Below are positions 45,428-54,746 of a stretch of DNA of 64,000 nt, one piece after another. Each line of letters begins with the position of its first letter. The first letter of the stretch is position 1. The notes beneath the pieces are model-generated. The model ran no database searches, was not told where the DNA came from, and saw only the letters and a list, made by a program, of their open reading frames with translations. Source of the DNA: Roseateles sp049532965 (lineage in GTDB: Bacteria; Pseudomonadota; Gammaproteobacteria; Burkholderiales; Burkholderiaceae_C); the NCBI RefSeq assembly GCF_049532965.1, contig NZ_CP186694.1, positions 3,534,001-3,598,000 on the forward strand, given 5' to 3'. The translations under genes and the position numbers were made by a program.

Positions 45428-45569
45428 GGTGATCTCCTGAAGGAAGTGAACCTCGCTGCTCTTGCGGCAATCGCGATGCCGCGGGCGGCGCTGCCCTGGA
45501 CAGGGCGATTCCCGGCACGCCGGATGCCCCGCTCAGGGAAGTCTTCAGCGTTCAACTTCGGAGAACCCC

Positions 45570-45782
45570 ATGTCGGAAGAAGCCAGCTTCGCCGCCCCGC
45601 AGGGCGGCACGATCGACATCAACGACGCGCAGGACGTCCAGCACTGGGCGAAGAAGCTCGACGCCACGCCGCAGCAGATCACCGAAGCCGTCCATGAGGT
45701 CGGCGCCCAGGCCTCCGACGTCGAGGCACACCTCAAGGGCGCGCGCTCGACGACGAATGCGAAGCGGACCCGGCTGGGCTGA
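45570..45782 (+). CDS. DUF3606 protein
   Basis: A 70-aa protein with the DUF3606 pattern: INDAQDVQHWAKKLDATPQQ followed by EAVHEVGAQASDVEAHL. Members are small stress-induced proteins of unknown role. GGAG precedes ATG 45570. Divergent from the hydrophilic stress gene; the 142-base gap should hold the promoters. Confidence 0.85.
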   Translation: MSEEASFAAPQGGTIDINDAQDVQHWAKKLDATPQQITEAVHEVGAQASDVEAHLKGARSTTNAKRTRLG

Positions 45783-45799
45783 GGTCCGACAGCGGCCGC

Positions 45800-46957
45800 T
45801 CATCGCTCCGACGCAGGCCGGAACTCGCCGCCGTCGCCGGCCGTCGGTGAAGGCCTGTCCGCGTCAAGGACGCCCCGAAGGTACTTGCCGTAGTGCGTCC
45901 GCAGGTGCTTGATCGAGGCCTCCCGGTCGACCTGATAAGCCAGCTTCTCCTGGAAAAACTGAAGGCGGGCGCGGTTCTCGTCGATGACCTGAGCCCAGGT
46001 CTTCAAGTACACGGCCACGTTGTCGTGCCGGACGATGTCGCCATCACCCCGGCCGATGCGGAACCTTGCGACCGCACCAAGCTCGTCGCTGACCACCCAG
46101 AACTTCCACTGCACGTCCACATTCCGGAAGCGCTCGTCCTCCATGACGGAAGCGGCATAGCCCTCGATCTGCGCGATCTCGTCCCGATCGAGCTTCACGG
46201 AAGGACGTTTCAGCTCCACCACCAGATGGGTAAGGCTGTTGGCGCGATGCCGCCGCGACGCTTTCGAGAGCATGAGATCCACGATCCCGCGCTCCTGCGA
46301 GACATGCTGGACAGGCGCGTCGATGACGACGTCTTCGTCAAGCAGCCTCTTGTGCTTGCGCAGCACTTCGGTCAGCGATTGGTCGTCGACAGAAAGCGTG
46401 AACTCGTCGCCGAAGAGCCAGGGGTTCTGCGCCACGATCCGATGAAGCTGGCTCCGTTCCTTCAGGCGTTGACGAGGCTCGGCATCAAACAGGATCGCCT
46501 CCAGCCCGTTGAGGAACAGCAGGCGGTCCGCCACTACCCGCGCGGAGCCGATGATGGCTGATAGGGAAACATCGCGCAGCAGCCCGGCCAGCTCGTCCAG
46601 CTTGTGCCTGGGCAACCGGAGCACTTCGGACAATGTCAGTTGCAGTTCCTCCGGACTCTTCTCGACGGCCTGTCGGAGCATTCGCAACTGGAAGGCCTTG
46701 CTTGGCGACGTGGCGTCGTCGAAGCCCGGCAGGTATCGAGCGACATTGGTCGCCACGATGTCGAAGACCTGCCGTTCTACCTGCTCCACGAGGTTGCGTG
46801 GCTCGTCGTGAAACGGATAGACCTGCTCTGACTTCCATGCCTCCACGCAGGCGCGAACCTCGTCTTCGGCCTGTTCGCGAAAAGGGCCCGCGGAGAACTG
46901 TTTCATGCCGTCCGCGGGGACATCGAAGGGGGACTGCTGCATCGCCAAGGTGTTCAC
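45800..46957 (-). CDS. PD-(D/E)XK nuclease-like protein, possibly the C-terminal half of a larger ATPase-nuclease
   Basis: A 385-aa protein. The C-terminal part has a PD-(D/E)XK core: Asp227 in IVDLML, Glu248 and Lys250 in LVVELKRP, then QIEGY. The part before it (SQLHRIVAQNPWLFGDEFTL, DDQSLTEVLRKHKRLL) is the segment that, from memory, follows a GHKL ATPase domain in longer 'ATP-binding protein' homologues. The ATPase domain is missing here. A stop lies 11 codons upstream in frame. The start may be GTG 46957, TTG 46948 or ATG 46942. It may be a short natural version or a truncated gene. Confidence 0.65.
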   Translation of the reverse strand: MNTLAMQQSPFDVPADGMKQFSAGPFREQAEDEVRACVEAWKSEQVYPFHDEPRNLVEQVERQVFDIVATNVARYLPGFDDATSPSKAFQLRMLRQAVEKSPEELQLTLSEVLRLPRHKLDELAGLLRDVSLSAIIGSARVVADRLLFLNGLEAILFDAEPRQRLKERSQLHRIVAQNPWLFGDEFTLSVDDQSLTEVLRKHKRLLDEDVVIDAPVQHVSQERGIVDLMLSKASRRHRANSLTHLVVELKRPSVKLDRDEIAQIEGYAASVMEDERFRNVDVQWKFWVVSDELGAVARFRIGRGDGDIVRHDNVAVYLKTWAQVIDENRARLQFFQEKLAYQVDREASIKHLRTHYGKYLRGVLDADRPSPTAGDGGEFRPASER

Positions 46958-47245
46958 CTCGTCTGGATCTCGACCTGCAGCAGTCTAGGAGCGCGCCGGC
47001 TCGCTCGATTTCGGTCGCCGAAGGCTTGGTTGCATCAGCACCACGCCTCATCGGCGCGGCGCCTCGGAAGGGCCCCTCTGTGGTGGGAGCGGAAGGACAC
47101 CCAAAGCCGCCCTTTGGGGGCTAGCATCCAACGCTCGACAGAACAAGACGGCCGAGCAGCGCTGTGTTGACGGTCGATCGCACTGGAATTGCCTCGCCAG
47201 GACCTCACGTGGCAAGGCTCGCCCACCGCATTGAAAGGAACTGCA

Positions 47246-48004
47246 ATGAGCGCACATGGACTTCTCGATCAACTGCTGAGGTCCGGCCGTGACCTGCTGG
47301 AAGGCCGCGGCGGTGCGGGCCGCGGTGGGCTCGGGGGGCTGGGAGGCCTGGGCGATCTCGGCGGCCTGGGCAAGCTCGGCGCCGGCGCCGGAGCGGCCGG
47401 CATGCTGGGCACGCTGCTCGGCAGCAAGCGCGGACGCAGCTACGGTGGCAAGGCGCTGAAGTACGGCAGCATCGCTGCGCTCGGGGTCATGGCCTACAAG
47501 GCCTACACCGCCTGGCAGGCACAGCAGCAGGCGCAGGCCGCGCAAGGCCGGCCGTCCACCACCACCGCCCCCTCGTCCACCCCCTCGGCGGCCGGGACGG
47601 CCGCGGCCTTCGGAGAGCCGCGCACGCTCGACCGCGTGCCGCCGGCCGAGGCCGAGCAGCACAGCCGCGCCGTGTTGCTGGCGATGATCGCGGCCGCCAA
47701 GGCCGATGGTCACCTCGACGACCGCGAGCGCGAACTGATCGAAGGCGAGCTCGCACGCCTCGAGGACGATCCCTCCCTTCGCCAATGGCATCAGGAAGAG
47801 TTGCGCCGGCCCCTCGACCCCGCGGCAGTCGCGAAAGCCGCCACGACGCCAGAGATCGCGTCCGAGATGTACCTCGCCAGCCTGCTGATGGTCGACGAGA
47901 CCAGCTTCATGGAACGCGCCTACCTGGACGAACTCGCGCGGCAGCTGAAGCTGCCGGACGCCCTGAAGGCCCAGCTCGAAGCCCAGGCACTCGCGGCCGG
48001 CTGA
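47246..48004 (+). CDS. DUF533 / TerB-like membrane protein (YebE type)
   Basis: A 252-aa protein. The Gly-rich N-terminal part (GGLGGLGGLGDLGGLGKLG) leads into a hydrophobic segment (about 68-82). A linker of Ala/Gln/Ser/Thr follows. Residues 130-250 form the DUF533 TerB-like helical domain (LAMIAAAKADGHLDDRERELI; LDELARQLKLPDAL). In E. coli YebE belongs to the envelope stress response. ATG 47246 follows AAAGGAA. Confidence 0.85.
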   Translation: MSAHGLLDQLLRSGRDLLEGRGGAGRGGLGGLGGLGDLGGLGKLGAGAGAAGMLGTLLGSKRGRSYGGKALKYGSIAALGVMAYKAYTAWQAQQQAQAAQGRPSTTTAPSSTPSAAGTAAAFGEPRTLDRVPPAEAEQHSRAVLLAMIAAAKADGHLDDRERELIEGELARLEDDPSLRQWHQEELRRPLDPAAVAKAATTPEIASEMYLASLLMVDETSFMERAYLDELARQLKLPDALKAQLEAQALAAG

Positions 48005-48052
48005 AACCAGCGCCGGGGCGGGCCGCCGGAGAAACCGGCGGCATCGCGGCGA

Positions 48053-48304
48053 TCAGGCGTCCTCGACGTCGCGCCGGCCCTCCTCGTCGGAGGTCTCGAC
48101 CGACTGCTCCCCGGAGACCAAGGCGAGGTACTGCTTGCACAACGAGACGGCCTCGTCGGCCGCCTGTGCCAGTTCCCTGATCTGCTCGGGCGTCGCTTGG
48201 CCACCGGCGGCGGTGGCCATGTAAACGCGTTGAGATGCGGCCCGGCAGCGGGACTCGGCCAGTTGCCATCTGGCGTAAAGGCTGTGGTGATGGTGGCGGC
48301 GCAT
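48053..48304 (-). CDS. Hypothetical small protein, 83 aa
   Basis: A helical, soluble protein starting MRRHHHHSLYARWQLAES, with an acidic C-terminal tail. No family is recognised. GGGAGG stands five bases before ATG 48304, which supports this start over the one at 48328. Convergent with the DUF533 gene, 48 bases apart. Confidence 0.6.
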   Translation of the reverse strand: MRRHHHHSLYARWQLAESRCRAASQRVYMATAAGGQATPEQIRELAQAADEAVSLCKQYLALVSGEQSVETSDEEGRRDVEDA

Positions 48305-48508
48305 GCGACCTCCCAAGAAGGTGCGCATACGAAGCTGCTAAGCCGAGGCTTGGTCCCCCAGGGCACAAAGGAGGGGGGCACAGAAGAGCCTCGATGCTCG
48401 CACATCTTCGAGTTATCCGTGCAAGCCCCTGCTGGCGGGTCGGGGAGCGAACACGTGCGATCGGCACGGCGTGCTGCCACCGTAGTGGAGACACCGCATC
48501 CTGCGGAC

Positions 48509-49333
48509 TCAGCGCCCTCCGGCGTTGACGATGCCCTTGAAGTCATAGGGCACCACGATCGTCTGCACCTTGCCGGCCGCCACGCCTTCGGCGATCTTGA
48601 GTTGCGCCTGGGCGTTCATGTACTCGATCGCCTTGCTGTTGGTGTTCAGCGCCGCGATCCGCTCGGCTTCCTTCTTGGCCGTCTCGACTTCGATCTCCTT
48701 GGCGCGCAGCGCGTTCTGCGCCGTCACCACGGCGTTGGCCGAGGCGATGATCTCGTCCGCCGGCATCACGCTGCGCACCTGCACCAGGGACACGGACAGC
48801 GCCGTCGACAACCCCTCCGCGGCCAAGGTCTCGGACACGATGCGCTTGATCTCCGCCTCGATCTTCTGCCGGTTGTCCGCGACGGCCAGCGCCTTGTACT
48901 CGCGCACCGCCTTGTACGCCGCGTTGTTGGCCACCGTGCTCATGTAGCCGTGCATCAGGATCCAGTCGCCATCGTCCCGGTTGTGCGCATGGAAGCTGCG
49001 GCTCTTGGTGGTCCAGAGGTCCGACACGGCCGCCGGATTGATCGAGTAGACCAGCGTCATGTCGAAATCCTTCAGCGTGCTGTTGTCGGACGTCAGCGGC
49101 TGCTTGTTCTCCAGCGTGACCGCGATGTCCCGGACCGGGAAGGTCAGCACATCGCCGAACAACGTCTGGTTGAAGCTGCCCGGCAACAGCTCCGCGCCGC
49201 TGATCTGCTTGTCGACGCCGACGCGCAATCCGACCTCGCCGGTCTCGACCCGGGTGCAGCCGCCGAGCAGCGCGGCAACGCCGATGGCGCCAGCCGACAG
49301 CATCGACCAACGCGCGTGAATCCTGGTGATCAT
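48509..49333 (-). CDS. SPFH/band 7 domain lipoprotein
   Basis: A 274-aa protein with a lipobox near residue 26 (AALLGGC), then a band 7 (prohibitin-like) domain from about 33 to 200 (TGEVGLRVGVDKQI; FPVRDIAVTLENKQPLTSDN) and a helical tail (AVVTAQNALRAKEIEVETAK). SPFH proteins form membrane scaffolds; a lipid-anchored version is unusual, since most have a hairpin or TM. ATG 49333 follows GGAGGGG. It begins 11 bases after the 60-aa membrane protein gene. Confidence 0.88.
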   Translation of the reverse strand: MITRIHARWSMLSAGAIGVAALLGGCTRVETGEVGLRVGVDKQISGAELLPGSFNQTLFGDVLTFPVRDIAVTLENKQPLTSDNSTLKDFDMTLVYSINPAAVSDLWTTKSRSFHAHNRDDGDWILMHGYMSTVANNAAYKAVREYKALAVADNRQKIEAEIKRIVSETLAAEGLSTALSVSLVQVRSVMPADEIIASANAVVTAQNALRAKEIEVETAKKEAERIAALNTNSKAIEYMNAQAQLKIAEGVAAGKVQTIVVPYDFKGIVNAGGR

Positions 49334-49344
49334 GTTTCCCCTCC

Positions 49345-49527
49345 TCAGAACAGATGAATGGTGAGCGCCGCCAGCGCCAATGCGAGCACGGCCCCCCCGA
49401 TGGCCCAGCGGGCCAGTTGCAGCCAGGCCAGCGCCTGTCTGCGCGTCATCGAGCGCACCCACATCAGCAGGCCCAGGCAGGCCAGCCACAGCACGACGAA
49501 CATCAACCAGGCACGGATCAGGGCCAT
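49345..49527 (-). CDS. Small two-helix membrane protein, 60 aa
   Basis: Two hydrophobic helices (about 4-24 and 40-58: WLMFVVLWLACLGLLMWV and GGAVLALALAALTI) joined by a basic loop. GGAG before ATG 49527 supports it as a real gene. It is 11 bases upstream of the SPFH lipoprotein gene and is probably co-transcribed. Function unknown. Confidence 0.65.
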   Translation of the reverse strand: MALIRAWLMFVVLWLACLGLLMWVRSMTRRQALAWLQLARWAIGGAVLALALAALTIHLF

Positions 49528-49668
49528 CGCTTTCTCCTCGGCGGCGATTGTGATGCGGCGAGAAAACGGAAAAGGGCATTCCCAGCCGCCTCACCCCTCG
49601 GAGGGAGGGCATGCGGCGAAGACACCACAGCGGTGCGGCCGGCTACAGAGCGGTTGCACGGCCGGCGC

Positions 49669-50517
49669 TCATTGCGCCGCTCCGTCTGTCCGCATCGCCC
49701 ACCGCATCCCGCCCAGCACATGTCGCTGGAACCCCTGCTGCCGCCACACGTCATCGTTGTGCCCGAGCGCGGTATAGAACACCCGGCCCTTGCCGAACTC
49801 ACGGCACCAGGAAAGCCCGAAGTGCCCGGGTGCCCGCGTGTTCGGATGCTTGTCCAGCACCACGAGTTCATGCAGCTCGGCACGCCGGTAGTGCTTGAAG
49901 AGATAGATCTCCTCCTTGCGTCCCTCCAGGTCCCACGTCGCGCCGAGATGGCGCGTTGCCGGATGGGCGGGATCCGCGTTGAGGGCATCGATGGTCACCT
50001 GCTCATGGTGGGTCTCGAACTCCGCCCCCAGCATCTCGCGGTAAGGCGCATAGCCGTGCAGCGTGTCGCTGGCGCTGTGGATGCCGATGAAGGCGCCCCC
50101 ATCGCGGATCCAGCGGATGAAGGCATCCCGGTCCGGCAAGGGCAGCTCGCCGGTGGTGTTGGCGAACACCACAGCGTCATACCCCCGCAGCGCCGCCGGA
50201 TTCATCTTCGCTGCGAGCAGATCGCGGACAGCTTCCACGTAGGCCGGCGTCGCGGCGCCGCCCTTCGGCGGCTGGATCGACGCGACCTCCACGTCGAAGC
50301 CTCCAGCGTCCTTCCCCAGTGCCGTGATCACCTGCTCGGCCGTCGCGATCGAGTCGTGCCGGAAGCCCAGGGTCGTGGTCACCAGCAAGACCTTCTTCGG
50401 CGCCGCCGGCGTCTGCGCCACCGCCGCGCCGATCAACCCGGTACCGCCCAACATCGCCATCGATGCGATCACGAGCACCGCCAGGTGACGCGTGAGCACC
50501 TTGAATCGAGCCATCAT
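49669..50517 (-). CDS. Exported ThuA-domain protein
   Basis: A 282-aa protein with a signal peptide (about 1-34, AVAQ) and a ThuA-like class I glutamine-amidotransferase-fold domain (KVLLVTTTLGFRHDS; GYDAVVFANTTGELPLPD; GGAFIGIHSASDTLHG; GKGRVFYTALGHNDDVW). ThuA proteins are linked with trehalose or sugar use, often periplasmic. ATG ATG at 50517/50514 follows AAGGGGG. Confidence 0.9.
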   Translation of the reverse strand: MMARFKVLTRHLAVLVIASMAMLGGTGLIGAAVAQTPAAPKKVLLVTTTLGFRHDSIATAEQVITALGKDAGGFDVEVASIQPPKGGAATPAYVEAVRDLLAAKMNPAALRGYDAVVFANTTGELPLPDRDAFIRWIRDGGAFIGIHSASDTLHGYAPYREMLGAEFETHHEQVTIDALNADPAHPATRHLGATWDLEGRKEEIYLFKHYRRAELHELVVLDKHPNTRAPGHFGLSWCREFGKGRVFYTALGHNDDVWRQQGFQRHVLGGMRWAMRTDGAAQ

Positions 50518-50552
50518 GGTGTCGCCCCCTTCCGGTCGCCGTGGAGGCCCGT

Positions 50553-51485
50553 TCAAGCCGACCGGGCCAGGTCCGCCAGCGCGAAGTCGATGGCCGCTCG
50601 CACCGCCATCACCTGCGCCGCGACGCACTCCTCGGGGTTGGTGCGGGCGCTGTCGGGATACACCTCCGTCGTCGTCGAGAAACGCGCGCGCGTCATGCTG
50701 GCGCAGAGGCCGGACTCGCGCACCGGGAACTCGATGACGCCGCGCGTGGTCACCGGGAAGCCAATGATCTTTCCGTGCTCGTCGGCCGGCGCGATGTGCG
50801 TCACGGTCTCGACCGCCTGGATGATCGCCTCCTGGAAGTCGAGCCGAGAGGTCTCGCTGTCGCCGACCAGGTAGAAGCCGTCGGGAATCGTTTCGGGCTC
50901 GAGCGGCTTGCCGTCCCGCGAGGCCTTCGCCAGCCGGAACTCGGTCACGTCGGTGTCGGTGGTCTCGTGCAGGTCGATGTGCAGCAGGAACCGGCCCGCA
51001 TGCGGCGCCAGGTACTCGATCAGCGCGGACGACTCGGCCGCCTCGCGGCTCTTGCCGAAGTTCCGGTTCGGATCGACCGCGTGGTAATTCCACCGGCACA
51101 CGCGCTCATACGCCCAGGGACTGACGCAAGGCACGACGATCAGGTCTACCTGCCCGGCGTAAGCCGCCGCCGGACCTTCGGCGAACGCCAAGGCCCCCAG
51201 CACGCCGCTCGTCTCATAGCCGTGCACGCCCCCCGTCACCAGCACCACGGGCAGCGCCGGATGCCAGGGCGCGCTCTTCAGCGCAAGCAGCGGGTAGGCA
51301 TCGCCGCCATCGTTCAACTCGCCGTACTGCTCGACGTCGAAGCGCCCCGCCAGCGCCCTCACCCGCGAGACGACGTCGTCCTCATAACGCCTGGACCGCA
51401 CCTGCCGCTCGCGCCAGGCCGTCCGCTCCGGGTCGCCCCAGGGAACCCCGGGTGTGCCGACGGGATAGAAGTGCGCTGTGCTCAT
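50553..51485 (-). CDS. M14-family metallocarboxypeptidase (succinylglutamate-desuccinylase-like)
   Basis: A 310-aa zinc peptidase. Metal ligands: His88 and Glu91 in GVHGYET, and His173 in LHIDLHETTD; DPNRNF is the arginine/asparagine substrate block. Cytoplasmic, with no signal peptide. Members cut amide bonds of small peptides or N-acyl amino acids; substrate unknown. GGAG precedes ATG 51485. The ThuA gene follows 36 bases later on the same strand. Confidence 0.88.
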   Translation of the reverse strand: MSTAHFYPVGTPGVPWGDPERTAWRERQVRSRRYEDDVVSRVRALAGRFDVEQYGELNDGGDAYPLLALKSAPWHPALPVVLVTGGVHGYETSGVLGALAFAEGPAAAYAGQVDLIVVPCVSPWAYERVCRWNYHAVDPNRNFGKSREAAESSALIEYLAPHAGRFLLHIDLHETTDTDVTEFRLAKASRDGKPLEPETIPDGFYLVGDSETSRLDFQEAIIQAVETVTHIAPADEHGKIIGFPVTTRGVIEFPVRESGLCASMTRARFSTTTEVYPDSARTNPEECVAAQVMAVRAAIDFALADLARSA

Positions 51486-51574
51486 GGCTGCTCCAGATCG
51501 ATGGGCCGGGACCGCGGCCTGACACAAGGTCCGCGCGCATCGTACTGGGACCAGCGAACGATGGCGGCGCCGGT

Positions 51575-54547
51575 TCAGCGGCCCTCGGGCGCGTCCACCG
51601 CCGGAGGATCGTCGTGGAAGGCCACCTGGTTCCGCCCCTCCCGCTTGGCGCGATAGAGCGCCTGGTCCGCCGCCTCGAGGAGGACCTCAGGAGTTGCGAG
51701 CTCCGGCGTCAGCGCCGCCGCCCCGAATGAGCTGGTAACCGTGCCGATGAGGGTCGGCTCGCGGCTGACCCCGGCCTGCATGGCGCGCAGTCGCTCGCGG
51801 TCCGGCGTCTTGCGAAGGTCCAGTCCCGGCAGCACCAGCGCGAATTCCTCGCCACCCAGCCGCCCGACGGCGTCATAGGGACGGATCGCGCCGCCCAGCC
51901 GGCTGGCGAAAGCCTTGAGCACCGCATCCCCGGCCGCATGGCCGTGCGTGTCGTTGACACGCTTGAAGTGATCGATGTCGATGATGGCGACGGTCAGCGG
52001 CAGGCGCTCGCGGCTGGCCCGGGAGACCTCGCGCGTCAGGATCTCCATCAGCGCGCGGCGATTCCAGACACCGGTCAACTCGTCGCGTCGCGCCAGCACC
52101 TCCAGTTGCGCGCGCGAGGCCTCGAGCGCCTGCGTGCGCTCGCGCACCAGCGCCTCGAGCCGCACCTGCTCCTGGCGCCACTTCCAGCGCCGCCATCGAT
52201 ACAGCCCATGCGCCAGCGCCAGCAGCGCCAGCACCGCCGCGGCCAGCGCCCATCGGGTCGCCCACCAGGGCGGCCTCAGCACGAAGCTGAACGACATCGG
52301 CGGCGAGTGCGCCGCCGTGTCGGGATCGGCGACACGCGCCTCGATGAGGTAGCGACCCGGCGCCAGGCCGGTCAACTCGATCTCGGGGCTCGCGGTCGGG
52401 AACCAGCCGGTGTCGCGCTCGGCGATGCGGTACTCCAGGCGCAAGCCGCGATCGACGAACTGCAACGGCGCCAGCCTCAGATGCACGCGGTCCCTGGACC
52501 ACGCGAGCGTATCGCCGTCGCGCAGCGGCCGCGGGTCGGTGCCGCGTGTCGCCGACAACAGCACCGGCGACCGGATCGAGGTAGTGAAGACCGAAGCAGG
52601 ATCGAGCAGGTGCGAGAGTCCCCGGCTGGTGCCGATCCACAGCGAGCCGTCGCTGTCCTCATGCAGGGCATAGCCCGATGTGTCGTTCCAGATGAGGCCG
52701 TGGCTGCGATCCAGCATCTTCCAGCGGCTGCGGTCCCACACCGCCAGGCCGGCGTCCGTGCCAATCCAGACCCAGCCGCGACGGTCGACCAGCAGCGACA
52801 CGGCCATCCGTCCCTGAAGCACCGGGCTATCCACCCGCTCCGGCTGGTGGACGCCAGCCCGCGCGGCCACGCGCCAGAGCTGGCCCGTCTCATCGATCGC
52901 CATCACGCTGTCATCGGCCGCGCAGGCCAGCATCGTGACGCCGCCCTCGATCGCCACGGAGGTCTGCCAGACGCCGGCGCGCTGCCGGTCCAGGCCCTGC
53001 GGACCGGCCAGCCATAGCGTGCCGTCCGGCGCCTGGCAACCGTTCCGATAGGCGACGGCCTGCCCACCCTCGCGCGTCACCCGTTGAGGGGCCTCCCGGC
53101 GCGCCGCGGACCATCGCAGCGTTTCGCTGAACGTCGTGACCCATAGCGCGCCGTCACCGGCCGTGAAGGCGCGGCTGAAACCGTCCTCCACCCCGCGCGG
53201 CGCCGCGATTCGACCGGCCGCCACGCGGCCGTCGTCCAGGCGGTGGAGAACCGCGGCTTCGGTGGCCGCCCACAACCCGCGCCCATCGGGAATCAGCTGC
53301 ACGATGTCCGGCCCGCCGCGCAGGTCGATCTTGCGGAAGCGCCCCTCGGCCGGAGCGAAGGCCGCGACGCCTCCCCGCGAGCCGACGTAGAGCCGGCCAC
53401 CGCCATCGCGCGCAATCGACCAGACGACGTCGCCCGCCAGTCCCTCGTTCGCCGTCCAGTTGACCCACCGCCCGTAGCCTTGCCATTGCTGCAGCCCCGC
53501 GCCCCGCTGGCCGAGCCACAAACCGCCGTCGCCATCCACCAGCATGGCCAGCACGCGGCCGCCGGGGGGCAAGCCCTCGGAGCGGCCGAACCGCTCCCAG
53601 CCATGGCCGTTCCATCGCAACACACCCTCCGCGGAAGCGGTGAGCACCCGCTGCGACGCGTCCTCGACCAGCGGATATGGGCGCAGCGCATCGGCATCGT
53701 CCCCGGGCGCCGGCCGCGCCACAAAGGCGCCCGCCGCATCCCTCAGCTGCAGCACGGCGCCGGGCGCACGCGCCCAGATGCTGCCGTCGCGCGCCTCGAG
53801 CAGCGCATGCCACCGCTGGCGCGGGACGCCGCGCCGGCTGTCCCACAGCGTCAGTTCGCCGTTGTGCCAGCGGCAGATCGACGCGCCGCACCCCGCCCAC
53901 AGGCTGCCGTCGCGGGCGCGCAGCACGCTGGAGAGCTCGCGCATCTGGGGATGGCGAGCCAACTCTTCGGGCGTCATCACGGCGCGCTCGCTCCACTGGC
54001 CCGTGGCGGGGTCGATGGTCACGTGCCGGGGGCCGGTCAATGTCGCCACCCACGCTTCGTCGCCATGCGCGTCGACGATCTGCGGCAGGTCCGCCGGGAA
54101 GCCGGTGCCCTTGGCCAGCACGCGCCGCAGCGTGCCCTCGCGCCACAACCAGGACCCCGTGTCGGTGATCAGCCAGACGTTCTCGCCGGCCGCCGACATC
54201 GACTGCACCCAGCGCACCCGATCGGTCTCGAGACGGTCGAAGCGGGCGCCGTCATAACGGTAGAGGCCGTTGTCGGTGCCGGCCCACAGGAAGCCCCGCG
54301 GGTCCTGCGCGAGGGCATTGATCGCAAGGTTGCTCAGTCCCTCGGCCTGGCCGAACTCGCGCAGGCTCATGTGTTCGGCGGCGGCGTGACCGAGCGTCGC
54401 GAGCCACAGCAGCACCGCCACAAACGGCCACAGGGTGCGACGAAGCCGATGCAGGAACGCGCGCGGGCGCGGCTGCCTCGTCGTGGCAAGGATCGCCGGC
54501 GCCTTCTGGCCGGCTGCGGCCCTGGCGTCGTCGACGCCCGCCCTCAC
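51575..54547 (-). CDS. Periplasmic-propeller membrane diguanylate cyclase (first of two)
   Basis: About 990 aa: N-terminal signal/anchor, a two-component-regulator-type beta-propeller (repeats such as DPRGFLWAGTDNGLYRYDG), a Y_Y_Y domain (LEYRIAERDTGWFP; LAPGRYLIEARVAD), one membrane helix near residue 785, a coiled coil, and a GGDEF domain with active GGEEF (VGRLGGEEFALVLPG). RPYD five residues before GGEEF is an I-site for feedback inhibition. It makes c-di-GMP in response to a periplasmic signal. I prefer GTG 54547 (GGAG six bases upstream), but ATG 54553 or 54622 are possible. Paralogue of the gene at 57179-60148. Confidence 0.9.
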   Translation of the reverse strand: MRAGVDDARAAAGQKAPAILATTRQPRPRAFLHRLRRTLWPFVAVLLWLATLGHAAAEHMSLREFGQAEGLSNLAINALAQDPRGFLWAGTDNGLYRYDGARFDRLETDRVRWVQSMSAAGENVWLITDTGSWLWREGTLRRVLAKGTGFPADLPQIVDAHGDEAWVATLTGPRHVTIDPATGQWSERAVMTPEELARHPQMRELSSVLRARDGSLWAGCGASICRWHNGELTLWDSRRGVPRQRWHALLEARDGSIWARAPGAVLQLRDAAGAFVARPAPGDDADALRPYPLVEDASQRVLTASAEGVLRWNGHGWERFGRSEGLPPGGRVLAMLVDGDGGLWLGQRGAGLQQWQGYGRWVNWTANEGLAGDVVWSIARDGGGRLYVGSRGGVAAFAPAEGRFRKIDLRGGPDIVQLIPDGRGLWAATEAAVLHRLDDGRVAAGRIAAPRGVEDGFSRAFTAGDGALWVTTFSETLRWSAARREAPQRVTREGGQAVAYRNGCQAPDGTLWLAGPQGLDRQRAGVWQTSVAIEGGVTMLACAADDSVMAIDETGQLWRVAARAGVHQPERVDSPVLQGRMAVSLLVDRRGWVWIGTDAGLAVWDRSRWKMLDRSHGLIWNDTSGYALHEDSDGSLWIGTSRGLSHLLDPASVFTTSIRSPVLLSATRGTDPRPLRDGDTLAWSRDRVHLRLAPLQFVDRGLRLEYRIAERDTGWFPTASPEIELTGLAPGRYLIEARVADPDTAAHSPPMSFSFVLRPPWWATRWALAAAVLALLALAHGLYRWRRWKWRQEQVRLEALVRERTQALEASRAQLEVLARRDELTGVWNRRALMEILTREVSRASRERLPLTVAIIDIDHFKRVNDTHGHAAGDAVLKAFASRLGGAIRPYDAVGRLGGEEFALVLPGLDLRKTPDRERLRAMQAGVSREPTLIGTVTSSFGAAALTPELATPEVLLEAADQALYRAKREGRNQVAFHDDPPAVDAPEGR

Positions 54548-54746
54548 CAGCATCTCCTGATTGATGCCCGATTCGTCGAACGAGTCATGGCGGGCATTCT
54601 GCTTGACGCCATCCGCGCCCATCAACCGACGTGCGGCGGCCCCGCCGTGGCCGGTGTGCAGCAATTGGCAGGCCCTCGCCGGGAATGTGCCGCGCCGCCT
54701 GGGCTTCGGTGCCCAGGCGGGGTGCCGAGGATCGTCCGACGGAGGA

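Noticed and set aside
47048..47791. A 247-codon minus-strand frame opposite the DUF533 gene
   Set aside because: Antisense shadow; the plus-strand DUF533 protein has a good ribosome site and known domain.
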